DNA of 6,696 bases from positions 1 to 6,696 of the forward strand of contig JADFUO010000431.1 in NCBI GenBank assembly GCA_015222115.1. The letters run 5' to 3'. Positions 1 through 6,610 of the stretch are shown here, piece after piece. A program made the position numbers and the translations under genes. The notes beneath the pieces are model-generated. The model had not been told where the DNA came from and made no database searches. It was given only the letters and a program-made list of their open reading frames with translations. Source of the DNA: Bacteroidota bacterium. Lineage in GTDB: Bacteria; Bacteroidota; Bacteroidia; Bacteroidales; JADFUO01. The first letter of the stretch is position 1, and every line of letters starts with the position of its first letter.

Positions 1-1064
1 CAATTAATCAGGGGCATTGCCATCCGCATATTGTTGGAGCTTTAGTTGATCAAGCAAGAACATTAACCCTTACTTCAAGGGCTTTTTATAATGATTCACT
101 GGGTCCTTATGAAAAATACATTACCGAATATTTCGGGTATGATAAGATGCTCCCTATGAATACCGGAGCCGAAGCAGATGAAACTGCATTAAAATTATGC
201 CGTAAATGGGCTTATGAAAAGAAAGGTATTCCTGAAAATGAAGCAAAAATTATTGTTTGTGAGAATAATTTTCATGGCAGGACAATAACGGTTATTTCCA
301 TGTCAACAGACCCGCTTGCAAGAAAAAACTTTGGTCCTTTCACTCCCGGATTTATAATAATTCCATACAATGATATTCCTGCATTGAAAAAAGCATTGAA
401 AGACCCGAATGTAGCCGGTTTTTTAGTTGAACCAATCCAGGGTGAAGCAGGCGTTTACATCCCTGCTGAAGGATATCTGAAAACCGCTTATGATTTGTGT
501 AAAGAAAAAAATGTTTTATTTATTGCCGACGAAGTTCAGACAGGTATTGCACGCACTGGGAAATTACTGGCATGCGACTATGAAAATGTCAGACCCGATA
601 TTCTGATTTTAGGCAAAGCATTATCAGGTGGCGTTTATCCGGTTTCTGTTGCTTTAGCTGATGATTATATTATGATGTGCATCAAACCCGGCGAACATGG
701 CTCTACTTTCGGAGGTAATCCCATTGCTGCTAAAGTTGCAATTGCTGCTCTGGAAGTTGTAAAAGATGAAAACCTTGCACAAAAAGCTTATGAATCAGGA
801 AAAATATTCAGGGACGAAATGGAAGCAATTGATTCGGATATGATTGAAATTGTCAGAGGAAAGGGTTTGTTAAATGCAATCGTAATTAGTCCCAAGGATG
901 GTAAAACCGCCTGGGATGTTTGTATAAAAATGAAAGATAACGGTTTGCTGGCAAAACCCACACACGATCATATTATTCGTTTTGCTCCACCTCTTGTTAT
1001 TTCTCCCGACCAGTTGAATGAAGCAATAAGAATTATAAAGGAATCAATATTGTCGTTTGGTTAA
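1..1064 (+). CDS. rocD: Ornithine aminotransferase, C-terminal 353 residues (5' end outside window)
   Basis: This is a PLP-dependent class III aminotransferase that transfers the delta-amino group of ornithine to 2-oxoglutarate, giving glutamate semialdehyde and glutamate, in the cytosol. The frame is open from base 3 to the TAA at 1062-1064. The first visible residues, [14 protein letters not shown], are already inside the conserved fold, so about 50 N-terminal residues are missing compared with the usual 400 or so. The ATG at 147 is internal ([12 protein letters not shown]), not the start. Visible landmarks are the [11 protein letters not shown] segment, NFHGRT, the ADEVQTG motif whose Asp (bases 528-530) contacts the pyridine nitrogen, the Schiff-base Lys of GKALSGG (bases 615-617), and the [11 protein letters not shown] loop. 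The run of matches to ornithine aminotransferase, including [26 protein letters not shown] and NGLLAKPTH, separates it from acetylornithine and GABA aminotransferases. I see no terminator directly downstream. Confidence 0.95.
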   Translation, partial: INQGHCHPHIVGALVDQARTLTLTSRAFYNDSLGPYEKYITEYFGYDKMLPMNTGAEADETALKLCRKWAYEKKGIPENEAKIIVCENNFHGRTITVISMSTDPLARKNFGPFTPGFIIIPYNDIPALKKALKDPNVAGFLVEPIQGEAGVYIPAEGYLKTAYDLCKEKNVLFIADEVQTGIARTGKLLACDYENVRPDILILGKALSGGVYPVSVALADDYIMMCIKPGEHGSTFGGNPIAAKVAIAALEVVKDENLAQKAYESGKIFRDEMEAIDSDMIEIVRGKGLLNAIVISPKDGKTAWDVCIKMKDNGLLAKPTHDHIIRFAPPLVISPDQLNEAIRIIKESILSFG

Positions 1065-1154
1065 AATTTGGGCTGTAAGGAATAGTGTTTAAAAAAAGTT
1101 TCAACAAATCATCTTCATTTATCAACACTTTAATTTTCTATAAAATAATTCTGT

Positions 1155-1162
1155 TACTTTTA
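1155..1162 (+). promoter_or_regulatory. Weak candidate -7 element for the PurF-like gene
   Basis: TACTTTTA matches seven of eight positions of the Bacteroidota -7 element TAnnTTTG and lies 47 bases before the ATG at 1210. No TTTG or TTG element is found 19-21 bases upstream, so support is thin. The rest of the 145-base gap shows no hairpin, so readthrough from rocD is also possible. Confidence 0.25.
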
Positions 1163-1209
1163 TCCCATCAATTTCCCAACGTAGCTCAAGGTTATAAAAA
1201 TTATTAAAA

Positions 1210-2616
1210 ATGAGTGGATTTTTTGGCAGTATTTCAAAAGAAGATTGCGTATCCGATGTATATTACGGCACTGATTATCATTCTCACCTGGGTACAAAAA
1301 GAGGCGGAATGGCTTTCTTTTCTGAAGACATAGGATTCCAACGTTCTATACACAGTCTTGAGAATAGCTATTTCAGAAATAAGTTTGAAAAAGAAATTGC
1401 CGATTTTTCAGGTAATAGCGGAATTGGTGTAATAAGCGATACCGAAGCACAACCTATTTTGGTAACATCACACATGGGACGCTTTGCTGTAGCAACGGTT
1501 AGTAAAATTGCGAATATTGATGAGTTGGAGGAACGCTATATGAAACAGCATCGCACCTTTTCAGAAACCAGTCAGGGTGCAGTCAATCCAACCGAATTGA
1601 TTGCTATGCTGATTGCCGAAGGAGAAGATTTTGTATCCGGTATTCAAAATGTTTACGACCTTATTAAGGGTTCTTGTTCAATTTTAATATTAACAGGGGA
1701 TAGTATTATTGCTGCACGCGATAAACTTGGAAGAACACCAATTATTCTGGGGAAAAAGGAAAACGCTTATGCTGCAACTTTTGAAACATGCTCTTTCCCG
1801 AATCTTAATTATGAAATTGAAAAAAATTTAGGACCCGGAGAAATTGTCCGTATTACAGCCGAAGGATATGAACAATTGCGACCGCCGAATGATAAATTGC
1901 AGATTTGTGCATTTCTTTGGGTTTACTATGGCTATCCACCATCGTTTTATGAAGGCATTAATGTTGATGAATGCCGTTATCGTTGCGGTGCTGCCCTTGC
2001 AAGAAAAGATGATATCAAAGCTGATTTTGCTACCGGTATTCCTGATTCCGGTATAGGTCATGCTATGGGATACTGCAATGAAAAAGGTATTCCCCATAAA
2101 CGACCGTATTCAAAATATACGCCAACATGGCCTCGCAGTTTTATGCCGCAAAGTCAGGAAACGCGTGATTTGGTTGCTAAAATGAAGTTAATTCCGAACA
2201 AATCGCTGATAAAAGGCAAGCGGGGAATTTTTCTGGACGATTCAATTGTACGGGGCACACAGCTAAAAGATAATGTTCGCGATATGCATGATGCAGGGAT
2301 TAAGGAAGTTCACATGCGCATAGCCTGTCCGCCACTTACTTTTCCCTGCAAGTTTCTGAATTTCAGTCGCTCCAGATCTAACCTGGATCTTGCGACACAT
2401 AAAGCAGTAAAACAACTTGAAGGCAAAGAGGATGTTTACATGAAAGATTATTCTGATACCAGAAACGGAAAATATAAAGCTATGGTAGAACAAATCAGAA
2501 AAAATCTTGGTCTTACATCCTTAAAGTTTCAAAAACTTGATGATCTGGTCGAAGCCATAGGACTTCCAAAAGAAAAATTATGTACACATTGCTGGGATGG
2601 ATCAAGTTATTATTAG
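1210..2616 (+). CDS. PurF-like amidophosphoribosyltransferase paralogue with degenerate glutaminase domain
   Basis: This 468-residue protein has the PurF architecture: an Ntn-type glutaminase domain (about 2-225) and a type I phosphoribosyltransferase domain (about 230-450). PurF makes phosphoribosylamine from PRPP and glutamine. The PRPP motif FLDDSIVRGT (341-350) and RSFMP (309-313) are present. Cys233, Cys380 and the pair Cys458/Cys461 match the four 4Fe-4S ligands of Bacillus subtilis PurF. The protein starts MSGFFG where active PurF has (M)CG.FG, so the nucleophilic Cys is Ser. The HNGN oxyanion segment reads TVSK (96-99), the HVRYPT segment with its Arg is gone (GVISDTEAQP, 73-82), and the TSDSE Asp aligns with Pro127. 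The start is firm: an in-frame TAA at 1195-1197 leaves no other ATG. About 20 extra residues lie between Cys380 and Cys458. Family membership is clear. The reaction is uncertain: it could use ammonia, a partner glutaminase, or another substrate. I give no symbol because it is probably not the housekeeping PurF. Confidence 0.88.
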   Translation: MSGFFGSISKEDCVSDVYYGTDYHSHLGTKRGGMAFFSEDIGFQRSIHSLENSYFRNKFEKEIADFSGNSGIGVISDTEAQPILVTSHMGRFAVATVSKIANIDELEERYMKQHRTFSETSQGAVNPTELIAMLIAEGEDFVSGIQNVYDLIKGSCSILILTGDSIIAARDKLGRTPIILGKKENAYAATFETCSFPNLNYEIEKNLGPGEIVRITAEGYEQLRPPNDKLQICAFLWVYYGYPPSFYEGINVDECRYRCGAALARKDDIKADFATGIPDSGIGHAMGYCNEKGIPHKRPYSKYTPTWPRSFMPQSQETRDLVAKMKLIPNKSLIKGKRGIFLDDSIVRGTQLKDNVRDMHDAGIKEVHMRIACPPLTFPCKFLNFSRSRSNLDLATHKAVKQLEGKEDVYMKDYSDTRNGKYKAMVEQIRKNLGLTSLKFQKLDDLVEAIGLPKEKLCTHCWDGSSYY

Positions 2617-2619
2617 CCA

Positions 2620-2642
2620 ATTAGGCAAAAAAGTTTGCTAAT
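2620..2642. terminator. Hairpin between convergent genes, weak terminator candidate
   Basis: ATTA-g-GCAAA (2620-2629, with G2624 bulged) pairs with TTTGCTAAT (2634-2642) around the loop AAAG. It begins just after the PurF-like stop codon and sits in the 48-base gap before the receptor's stop codon, where a bidirectional terminator is expected. No clear T tract follows on either strand, so intrinsic termination is doubtful. Confidence 0.3.
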
Positions 2643-2664
2643 ATACCGATCTTTTAATACCCAC

Positions 2665-5190
2665 TTAAAATGCAACCAATAATCTGACATTTAACTGACG
2701 CGGGGTCAGATAATTCGGAATAGCATACATGCGGTTGTTTACATCTTTCACCCATAAATAAGAAATAGTATTACTAACCTGAAGAAGGTTAAAAACTTCT
2801 AAACTCACCCAAAGTGATTTCAGATACCGTAAAGGATTTTTAGGTGAAAACTGAGTTTTTTCTCCAATTACTTGTTTTGAAAAACCAATATCAACCCTCC
2901 TGTACGGAGGAATTCTTAAGGTGTGTTTATATTTTTCGGAATTTGGCGGACCAAAAGGTAAACTACTGCCGAATATCAATTTTAGGTACATTTTATAAGT
3001 TGGAAATTTAGGAAGAAAATCCTGAAAGAACAAACTGAAATTTACCCGCTGATCTGTTGGTCGTGGGATATAACCCGGCTCTTGTCTGATGCTGTCAACA
3101 GCAACAACATCAAAAGTATATCCTGGAATTATCAGCTCTCCTTCAGCATTATAATAATCGTAATAAAAATCGTCTTTAATATCTTCCATTGTTTGCATTA
3201 TTGAAAGACTTGCCCATGATTCTATACCTTTAACAAATTCACCGTTAACTCTCATATCTATACCTACTGCATAACCATGTGAATTATTTTGGGCATAATA
3301 TCTTATTCTTAAATTATCAATTTCATAAGGGATCAGGTTGTCAAGATATTTATAATAAACTTCCGTAACAAACTTAAATGGTCTTGACCATGCCATAAAG
3401 TTCCAGTCGCCACCAGCAACAAAATGAATTGATTTCTGAGCTTTTATATCATAATTTATATTACCGGAAAAATCCCTGAGTTCGCGGTAAAATGGCGGTT
3501 GGTAATAGTATCCTGCTGAAAATCGCAAAACAATATCTTTTTTCCAATTGGGTTTGTACGAAACAGTAGCTCTTGGGCTTAGCAGGAATTGCTTGTTAAA
3601 GTCCCAATAATTTCCCCTGATACCGGCAGTTACAGAAAATCTTCTGTTTTTACCCAAAAAATCCCAGGTGTTTTGGATAAAACCTGTATATCTGTTTGAT
3701 GAAATATTTATATCGGTTCTCACAACGCCAAATAAATCTAAATCAGGATGAGGAGGGTTTGGATTTCCGACCGAGCCGGGAGGATTTGGAATTGTAAATC
3801 CGGCCGAATCTATCAGCTCCCATTCATTCAACTTATCGTGAATTATTTCATGTTGATACTTGATACCCCATTGAAAAAAATTATTGGATTTTGATAAAAT
3901 TCCTTTATGTTCAACATTAAAAACCGTAGCGTCTAAATAATTTCGTGCATGTGTTAGATAAGTTCCGACTCCCTGAGCTTCAATAACATCTCCGAATTCT
4001 TCATTGCCGAAATCTGTTTCAAGTTTTCCGAGCCAGTATTGCCCCTGTATGTCAAATGTTTCGCTTTCAAAGGTTTGATAAGCAGAAGTGATAAATTTAA
4101 TGTTAAGATCTTTTTTAGGCACAAAGGTTGCTGACAAAGCTCCGAGAAAGGTTTCAAATCTATCAATTTCCTGACCGTCATAATAAATTTTTAATCTGTA
4201 TGCTTCCTGAATAGTACCAAAGTCGGTTTCACGGCTTTGAGGAATTAATTTATATGAATTTCTGGCATAATTCCCAAGAAATGAAATTTCCCACCTTTCG
4301 GTAATATCAAAATTTATTAAAGTCTGAATATCGGTAAATGAAGGCTTGTAATCGCCTTTTGTTTCAAGACCTTTAAGAATATACTGGTTTGATTTTTGCC
4401 TGAATCCAACCAAATATGAAAGCCTGTGATTATCTGTCGCTCCTTCAATGTGAGCTTGTGCCCCTAAAAGACTTAAAGAAACCGAACCGGCAAATGATGT
4501 TGGTTTTTTGTATTGAATATCCAGAACCGATGACATCTTATCACCGTATTTTGCTTCAAAACCTCCGGCTGAAAATAAAATAGAAGATACAAGATCGGAG
4601 TTAATAAAACTAAGTCCTTCCTGCTGACCGGAACGAATTAAAAAAGGACGGTAAATCTCAATTCCGTTAACATAAACTAAATTTTCATCATAATTTCCAC
4701 CACGCACTGAATATTGTGAACTCAACTCGTTGCTTGATGAAACACCTGGTAAAGTTTTGATCAGGTCTTCCACGCCACCCGAAATCGTCGGGATGATAGT
4801 AGCTATTTTGGGGTCAATGCGGGTAAGACTTGTTGTACGAATTAAATTGTCTTTAACTTCAAAATCGGGTAATTCAGTAGTTGAGACTTTTAAAAATATA
4901 TTAAGTTCCTTTTTTGAACCGGGAGCAAGGTTAATTTTAAACTGTTGACTTTCATACCCAACAAATGAAACAATTAAAATCAGTTCCTTACTGGCAGGTA
5001 CTGAGATTTTGTAATTTCCATCTTTGCCGGTAGTTGTACCTCCGGAATATCCAAAAATTGAAATATTAACAAGTTCAACAGGTTTATTGTTATTTTCGGT
5101 GATCTTTCCAAATATTTCTGCCTTGTCCTGCCCAAAAACATTCAGAGTAATGAATAAAAACAAGAAAATAATATTTTTTAAAACCGCCAT
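2665..5190 (-). CDS. TonB-dependent outer-membrane receptor with N-terminal carboxypeptidase-regulatory-like domain
   Basis: This 841-residue protein is an outer-membrane beta-barrel that would import a ligand using TonB-ExbBD energy. Residues 1-20 (MAVLKNIIFLFLFITLNVFG) form a signal peptide. A carboxypeptidase-regulatory-like beta-sandwich follows at about 24-105 (IFGKITENNNKPVELVNISI through VSFVGYES). The plug is at about 125-230, with EDLIKTLPGV, QYSVRGGNYDENLVYVNGIE and GGFEAKYGDKMSSVLDI. The rest is barrel, rich in alternating aromatic strands and ending in a terminal Phe (LNVRLLVAF) as outer-membrane barrels do. I place the start at the ATG at 5188-5190. A TTG at 5203-5205 would add five residues ahead of the signal peptide and is less likely. 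The gene lies 63 bases downstream of another protein with the same N-terminal domain and is probably cotranscribed with it. No SusD-like gene is adjacent, so this is not a classical SusCD glycan system. The ligand cannot be read from the sequence. Confidence 0.93.
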   Translation of the reverse strand: MAVLKNIIFLFLFITLNVFGQDKAEIFGKITENNNKPVELVNISIFGYSGGTTTGKDGNYKISVPASKELILIVSFVGYESQQFKINLAPGSKKELNIFLKVSTTELPDFEVKDNLIRTTSLTRIDPKIATIIPTISGGVEDLIKTLPGVSSSNELSSQYSVRGGNYDENLVYVNGIEIYRPFLIRSGQQEGLSFINSDLVSSILFSAGGFEAKYGDKMSSVLDIQYKKPTSFAGSVSLSLLGAQAHIEGATDNHRLSYLVGFRQKSNQYILKGLETKGDYKPSFTDIQTLINFDITERWEISFLGNYARNSYKLIPQSRETDFGTIQEAYRLKIYYDGQEIDRFETFLGALSATFVPKKDLNIKFITSAYQTFESETFDIQGQYWLGKLETDFGNEEFGDVIEAQGVGTYLTHARNYLDATVFNVEHKGILSKSNNFFQWGIKYQHEIIHDKLNEWELIDSAGFTIPNPPGSVGNPNPPHPDLDLFGVVRTDINISSNRYTGFIQNTWDFLGKNRRFSVTAGIRGNYWDFNKQFLLSPRATVSYKPNWKKDIVLRFSAGYYYQPPFYRELRDFSGNINYDIKAQKSIHFVAGGDWNFMAWSRPFKFVTEVYYKYLDNLIPYEIDNLRIRYYAQNNSHGYAVGIDMRVNGEFVKGIESWASLSIMQTMEDIKDDFYYDYYNAEGELIIPGYTFDVVAVDSIRQEPGYIPRPTDQRVNFSLFFQDFLPKFPTYKMYLKLIFGSSLPFGPPNSEKYKHTLRIPPYRRVDIGFSKQVIGEKTQFSPKNPLRYLKSLWVSLEVFNLLQVSNTISYLWVKDVNNRMYAIPNYLTPRQLNVRLLVAF

Positions 5191-5253
5191 ATATTTCAGA
5201 TACAATATTATTTAAAAATCAATTTTTTATGGAGTAAATTTTCTCCCTTAATA

Positions 5254-5898
5254 TTATTTTTTTTTCTTTCTTTTAAATTTTCCTTCCCGCCATGCTTTTA
5301 TAAACTGTGCCCAGGCAAAAGGATTTAAAATTGTAATAGGTTGTGTTTGGCCTATATAATATAATTTACTTGTTTCATTATAAATATAATTTCTGTAATT
5401 CATACTTCCATCCATGCCGTAATATTCAGCTCTTTGCCGCATTTCTTCCGGGTCAAGGTTTTTCCTTGCAATTGCAAGATCATCATCAGGTACTTTAAGA
5501 TTTATGAATGCTTCTTTAAATTGTTCTTTTGTGGGCCATGGATAAATAACGGTTTCAGCCAGCATTATTGTATCCGAAACCAAAACCTGAATTAAAGAAT
5601 ACCTGTTTTTTGAAATTGTATCCGGAATTACAAACATTCCTTTTTTATATCCTACTGAGGAAAAAAGAACGGTATCATTTTTTTGGGCAACAAATGAAAA
5701 ATATCCGTAATAATCACTTATGGTTCCTCTGCGGGCATTTATGATAATTATATGTGTAAATGGAACAGGCTGTATGCTGTCGGCTGATACTACTATCCCG
5801 GAAATTTGAATTAAATCTTCATCGTATTTCTGTGCAGGCAGTTCATTAATAAATAAAACAAGTAACAGAAATACAGATATTTTTGAAAAACATTTCAT
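5254..5898 (-). CDS. Exported carboxypeptidase-regulatory-like domain protein, function unknown
   Basis: This 214-residue protein begins with a signal peptide (MKCFSKISVFLLLVLFINEL, cleavage near PAQ at 21-23). I see no lipobox cysteine, so it is probably periplasmic or outer-membrane associated rather than a lipoprotein. Residues 30-105 are a carboxypeptidase-regulatory-like beta-sandwich: QISGIVVSADSIQPVPFTHI, then RGTISDYYGYFSFV and VLFSSVGYKKG, the same signature as the start of the neighbouring receptor. The second half (115-200: ETVIYPWPTKEQFKEAF, NLDPEEMRQRAEYYGMDG, MNYRNYIY) is charged and resembles conserved Bacteroidota proteins of unknown function. There is no barrel or plug. The C terminus KFKRKKKK includes three Lys codons read from a run of nine A at 5265-5257. 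The gene is probably first in a two-gene unit with the TonB-dependent receptor, which suggests a shared envelope task, but no activity can be assigned. Confidence 0.85.
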   Translation of the reverse strand: MKCFSKISVFLLLVLFINELPAQKYDEDLIQISGIVVSADSIQPVPFTHIIIINARRGTISDYYGYFSFVAQKNDTVLFSSVGYKKGMFVIPDTISKNRYSLIQVLVSDTIMLAETVIYPWPTKEQFKEAFINLKVPDDDLAIARKNLDPEEMRQRAEYYGMDGSMNYRNYIYNETSKLYYIGQTQPITILNPFAWAQFIKAWREGKFKRKKKK

Positions 5899-5905
5899 TT
5901 AGTTG

Positions 5906-5913
5906 CAAAAATA
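5906..5913 (-). promoter_or_regulatory. Perfect -7 element TATTTTTG ahead of the two-gene envelope unit
   Basis: On the minus strand TATTTTTG matches TAnnTTTG exactly and ends seven bases before the A of the ATG at 5898, implying an almost leaderless mRNA. No TTG is present at the -33 position; the palindrome TTACCGGTAA is close to that place. A chance match is possible in such AT-rich sequence. Confidence 0.4.
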
Positions 5914-5928
5914 ACTTTCTAATCCTTT

Positions 5929-5955
5929 TTACCGGTAATTTTTAACGATTGTTAA
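5929..5955. promoter_or_regulatory. Two adjacent palindromes upstream of the envelope unit, possible operator
   Basis: TTACCGGTAA (5929-5938) is a perfect 10-base palindrome. TTAAC-gatt-GTTAA (5942-5955) follows three bases later. Both lie just upstream of the -7 candidate at 5906-5913, where a regulator could bind. No binding protein can be named. Confidence 0.25.
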
Positions 5956-6026
5956 CTTTTTTTATTTTGAAAACATATACACATTTCAGGATATACTTAA
6001 ACGCATCCATACGGACTTGTTACACA

Positions 6027-6041
6027 TCGTAAACTTTACGA
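6027..6041. repeat. 15-base palindrome TCGTAAA-C-TTTACGA
   Basis: Seven-base arms are separated by one central base, in non-coding sequence about 130 bases upstream of the 214-residue protein's start. It has no T tract and a loop too short to fold as RNA, so a dimeric DNA-binding site is the more natural reading. The rest of 5957-6117 shows nothing else I can support. Confidence 0.3.
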
Positions 6042-6117
6042 ATATCGAATTAAATTTCTAACTGGTTTTAAGCAATTTTTGTTCTAATAATTTCGTATTC
6101 TCGTTCAGTAACAGTTT

Positions 6118-6157
6118 AAAAAAAAAGCTGCTACAGATAAGAAGTAACAGCTTTTTT
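6118..6157 (-). terminator. Intrinsic terminator of rpmB
   Basis: AAAAAAGCTG (6121-6130) pairs perfectly with CAGCTTTTTT (6148-6157). After one C/A mismatch, TAC/GTA pair inside, closing a nine-base loop. Read on the minus strand, the stem is followed by nine T (6126-6118). It begins 15 bases beyond the rpmB stop codon. The T-rich 6152-6165 on the other strand could allow function in both directions, but no plus-strand gene ends here. Confidence 0.85.
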
Positions 6158-6172
6158 ATTTTTATGTGATGT

Positions 6173-6412
6173 TTATCCTTTAAGATATCCCTTTTCTCTT
6201 GCTTCTTTTAAGCAAGCTGAAATACCTTTTTTATTGATGTTTCTCAATCCCGCAGCAGATACTTTCAGGGTTATCCATTTATTTTCTTCAGGGATATAAA
6301 ATTTTTTAGTTTGAAGATTAGGATAAAATTTTCTCCTTGTTTTGCTATGAGAATGGGAAACATTGTTTCCTGTAATCACTTTCTTTCCTGTAATTTCACA
6401 AATTCTTGACAT
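6173..6412 (-). CDS. rpmB: 50S ribosomal protein bL28
   Basis: This 79-residue, strongly basic protein is a structural component of the large ribosomal subunit. It has the full bL28 signature: [20 protein letters not shown] at the start, then [19 protein letters not shown], the [14 protein letters not shown] core and a basic C terminus ([11 protein letters not shown]). The length fits Bacteroidota bL28. Cys5 and Cys67 are the only cysteines, with no CxxC pair, so this is the zinc-independent form. The ATG at 6410-6412 is preceded by an A-rich stretch and no Shine-Dalgarno site. A promoter lies just upstream and an intrinsic terminator just downstream, so it appears to be transcribed alone. 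In many Bacteroidota rpmB is followed by rpmG; that gene is not here. Confidence 0.97.
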   Translation of the reverse strand: MSRICEITGKKVITGNNVSHSHSKTRRKFYPNLQTKKFYIPEENKWITLKVSAAGLRNINKKGISACLKEAREKGYLKG

Positions 6413-6452
6413 TTCTTTTTGTTTTTCAGATTCCTATTTTCAAAATGGAGTG

Positions 6453-6484
6453 CAAAGAACGGAATTTTTTTTTAATTACACAAA
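6453..6484 (-). promoter_or_regulatory. Promoter of rpmB
   Basis: On the minus strand, TTTG (6484-6481) is separated by exactly 20 bases from GTTCTTTG (6460-6453), which is followed by CACTCC. Spacing and the CTTTGCAC context match the Bacteroidota TTTG / TAnnTTTG promoter type, although the TA of the -7 box reads GT. Transcription would begin near 6449, giving a leader of roughly 37 bases. Confidence 0.5.
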
Positions 6485-6504
6485 TTAAATTTTTAATTTT
6501 TTCC

Positions 6505-6538
6505 AAGGTTGCTAACCTTTTTTTAGTTTAGTAACCTT
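6505..6538. repeat. Hairpin repeat, left copy of an inverted pair
   Basis: AAGGTTGCTAACC (6505-6517) folds onto GTTTAGTAACCTT (6526-6538) with eleven Watson-Crick pairs, one G-T pair and one mismatch, around the loop TTTTTTTA. Each arm also contains a GGTT-N3-AACC-like palindrome. The unit resembles the reverse complement of 6567-6601. It lies upstream of the rpmB promoter. Confidence 0.75.
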
Positions 6539-6566
6539 AATTTGTTTGATTGGAAACTTGTGTATC

Positions 6567-6601
6567 AGGGTTACCAACCTAAAAAAAAGGTTGGCAACCC
6601 T
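6567..6601. repeat. Hairpin repeat, right copy of an inverted pair
   Basis: AGGGTTACCAACCT (6567-6580) pairs with AGGTTGGCAACCCT (6588-6601) with a single A/C mismatch around a loop of seven A. On the plus strand TTGTTTTTT follows (6601-6609), so it could act as an intrinsic terminator in that direction, though no plus-strand gene is seen before it. Aligned to the reverse complement of 6505-6538 it shows five substitutions and one length change in an A/T run. Confidence 0.8.
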
Positions 6602-6610
6602 TGTTTTTTA

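Noticed and set aside
147..149. ATG at 147 as the start of ornithine aminotransferase
   Set aside because: The same frame is open to base 3 and encodes conserved family sequence ([19 protein letters not shown]), so the gene simply runs off the left edge.
1246..1248. Cys13 of the PurF-like protein as a replacement nucleophile after propeptide removal
   Set aside because: GFFG at 3-6 aligns with the segment that directly follows the catalytic Cys in PurF, so Cys13 falls later in the fold. The other glutaminase residues are missing as well.
1828..2097. Open frames of 70-89 codons in other frames and on the opposite strand within the PurF-like gene
   Set aside because: They overlap strongly conserved coding sequence and their translations show no recognisable family.
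2263..2493. Minus-strand open frame inside the 3' part of the PurF-like gene
   Set aside because: It is antisense to the conserved PRPP-binding and Fe-S region, with no promoter or family resemblance.
5191..5205. TTG start at 5205 for the TonB-dependent receptor
   Set aside because: It would add MYLKY ahead of a complete signal peptide. The ATG at 5190 gives a normal n-region and needs no rare start codon.
5231..5245. GGAG...CTCC hairpin between the two envelope genes as a terminator
   Set aside because: The stem has only four pairs with an eight-base AT interior, and no T tract follows on the minus strand. Cotranscription is more likely.
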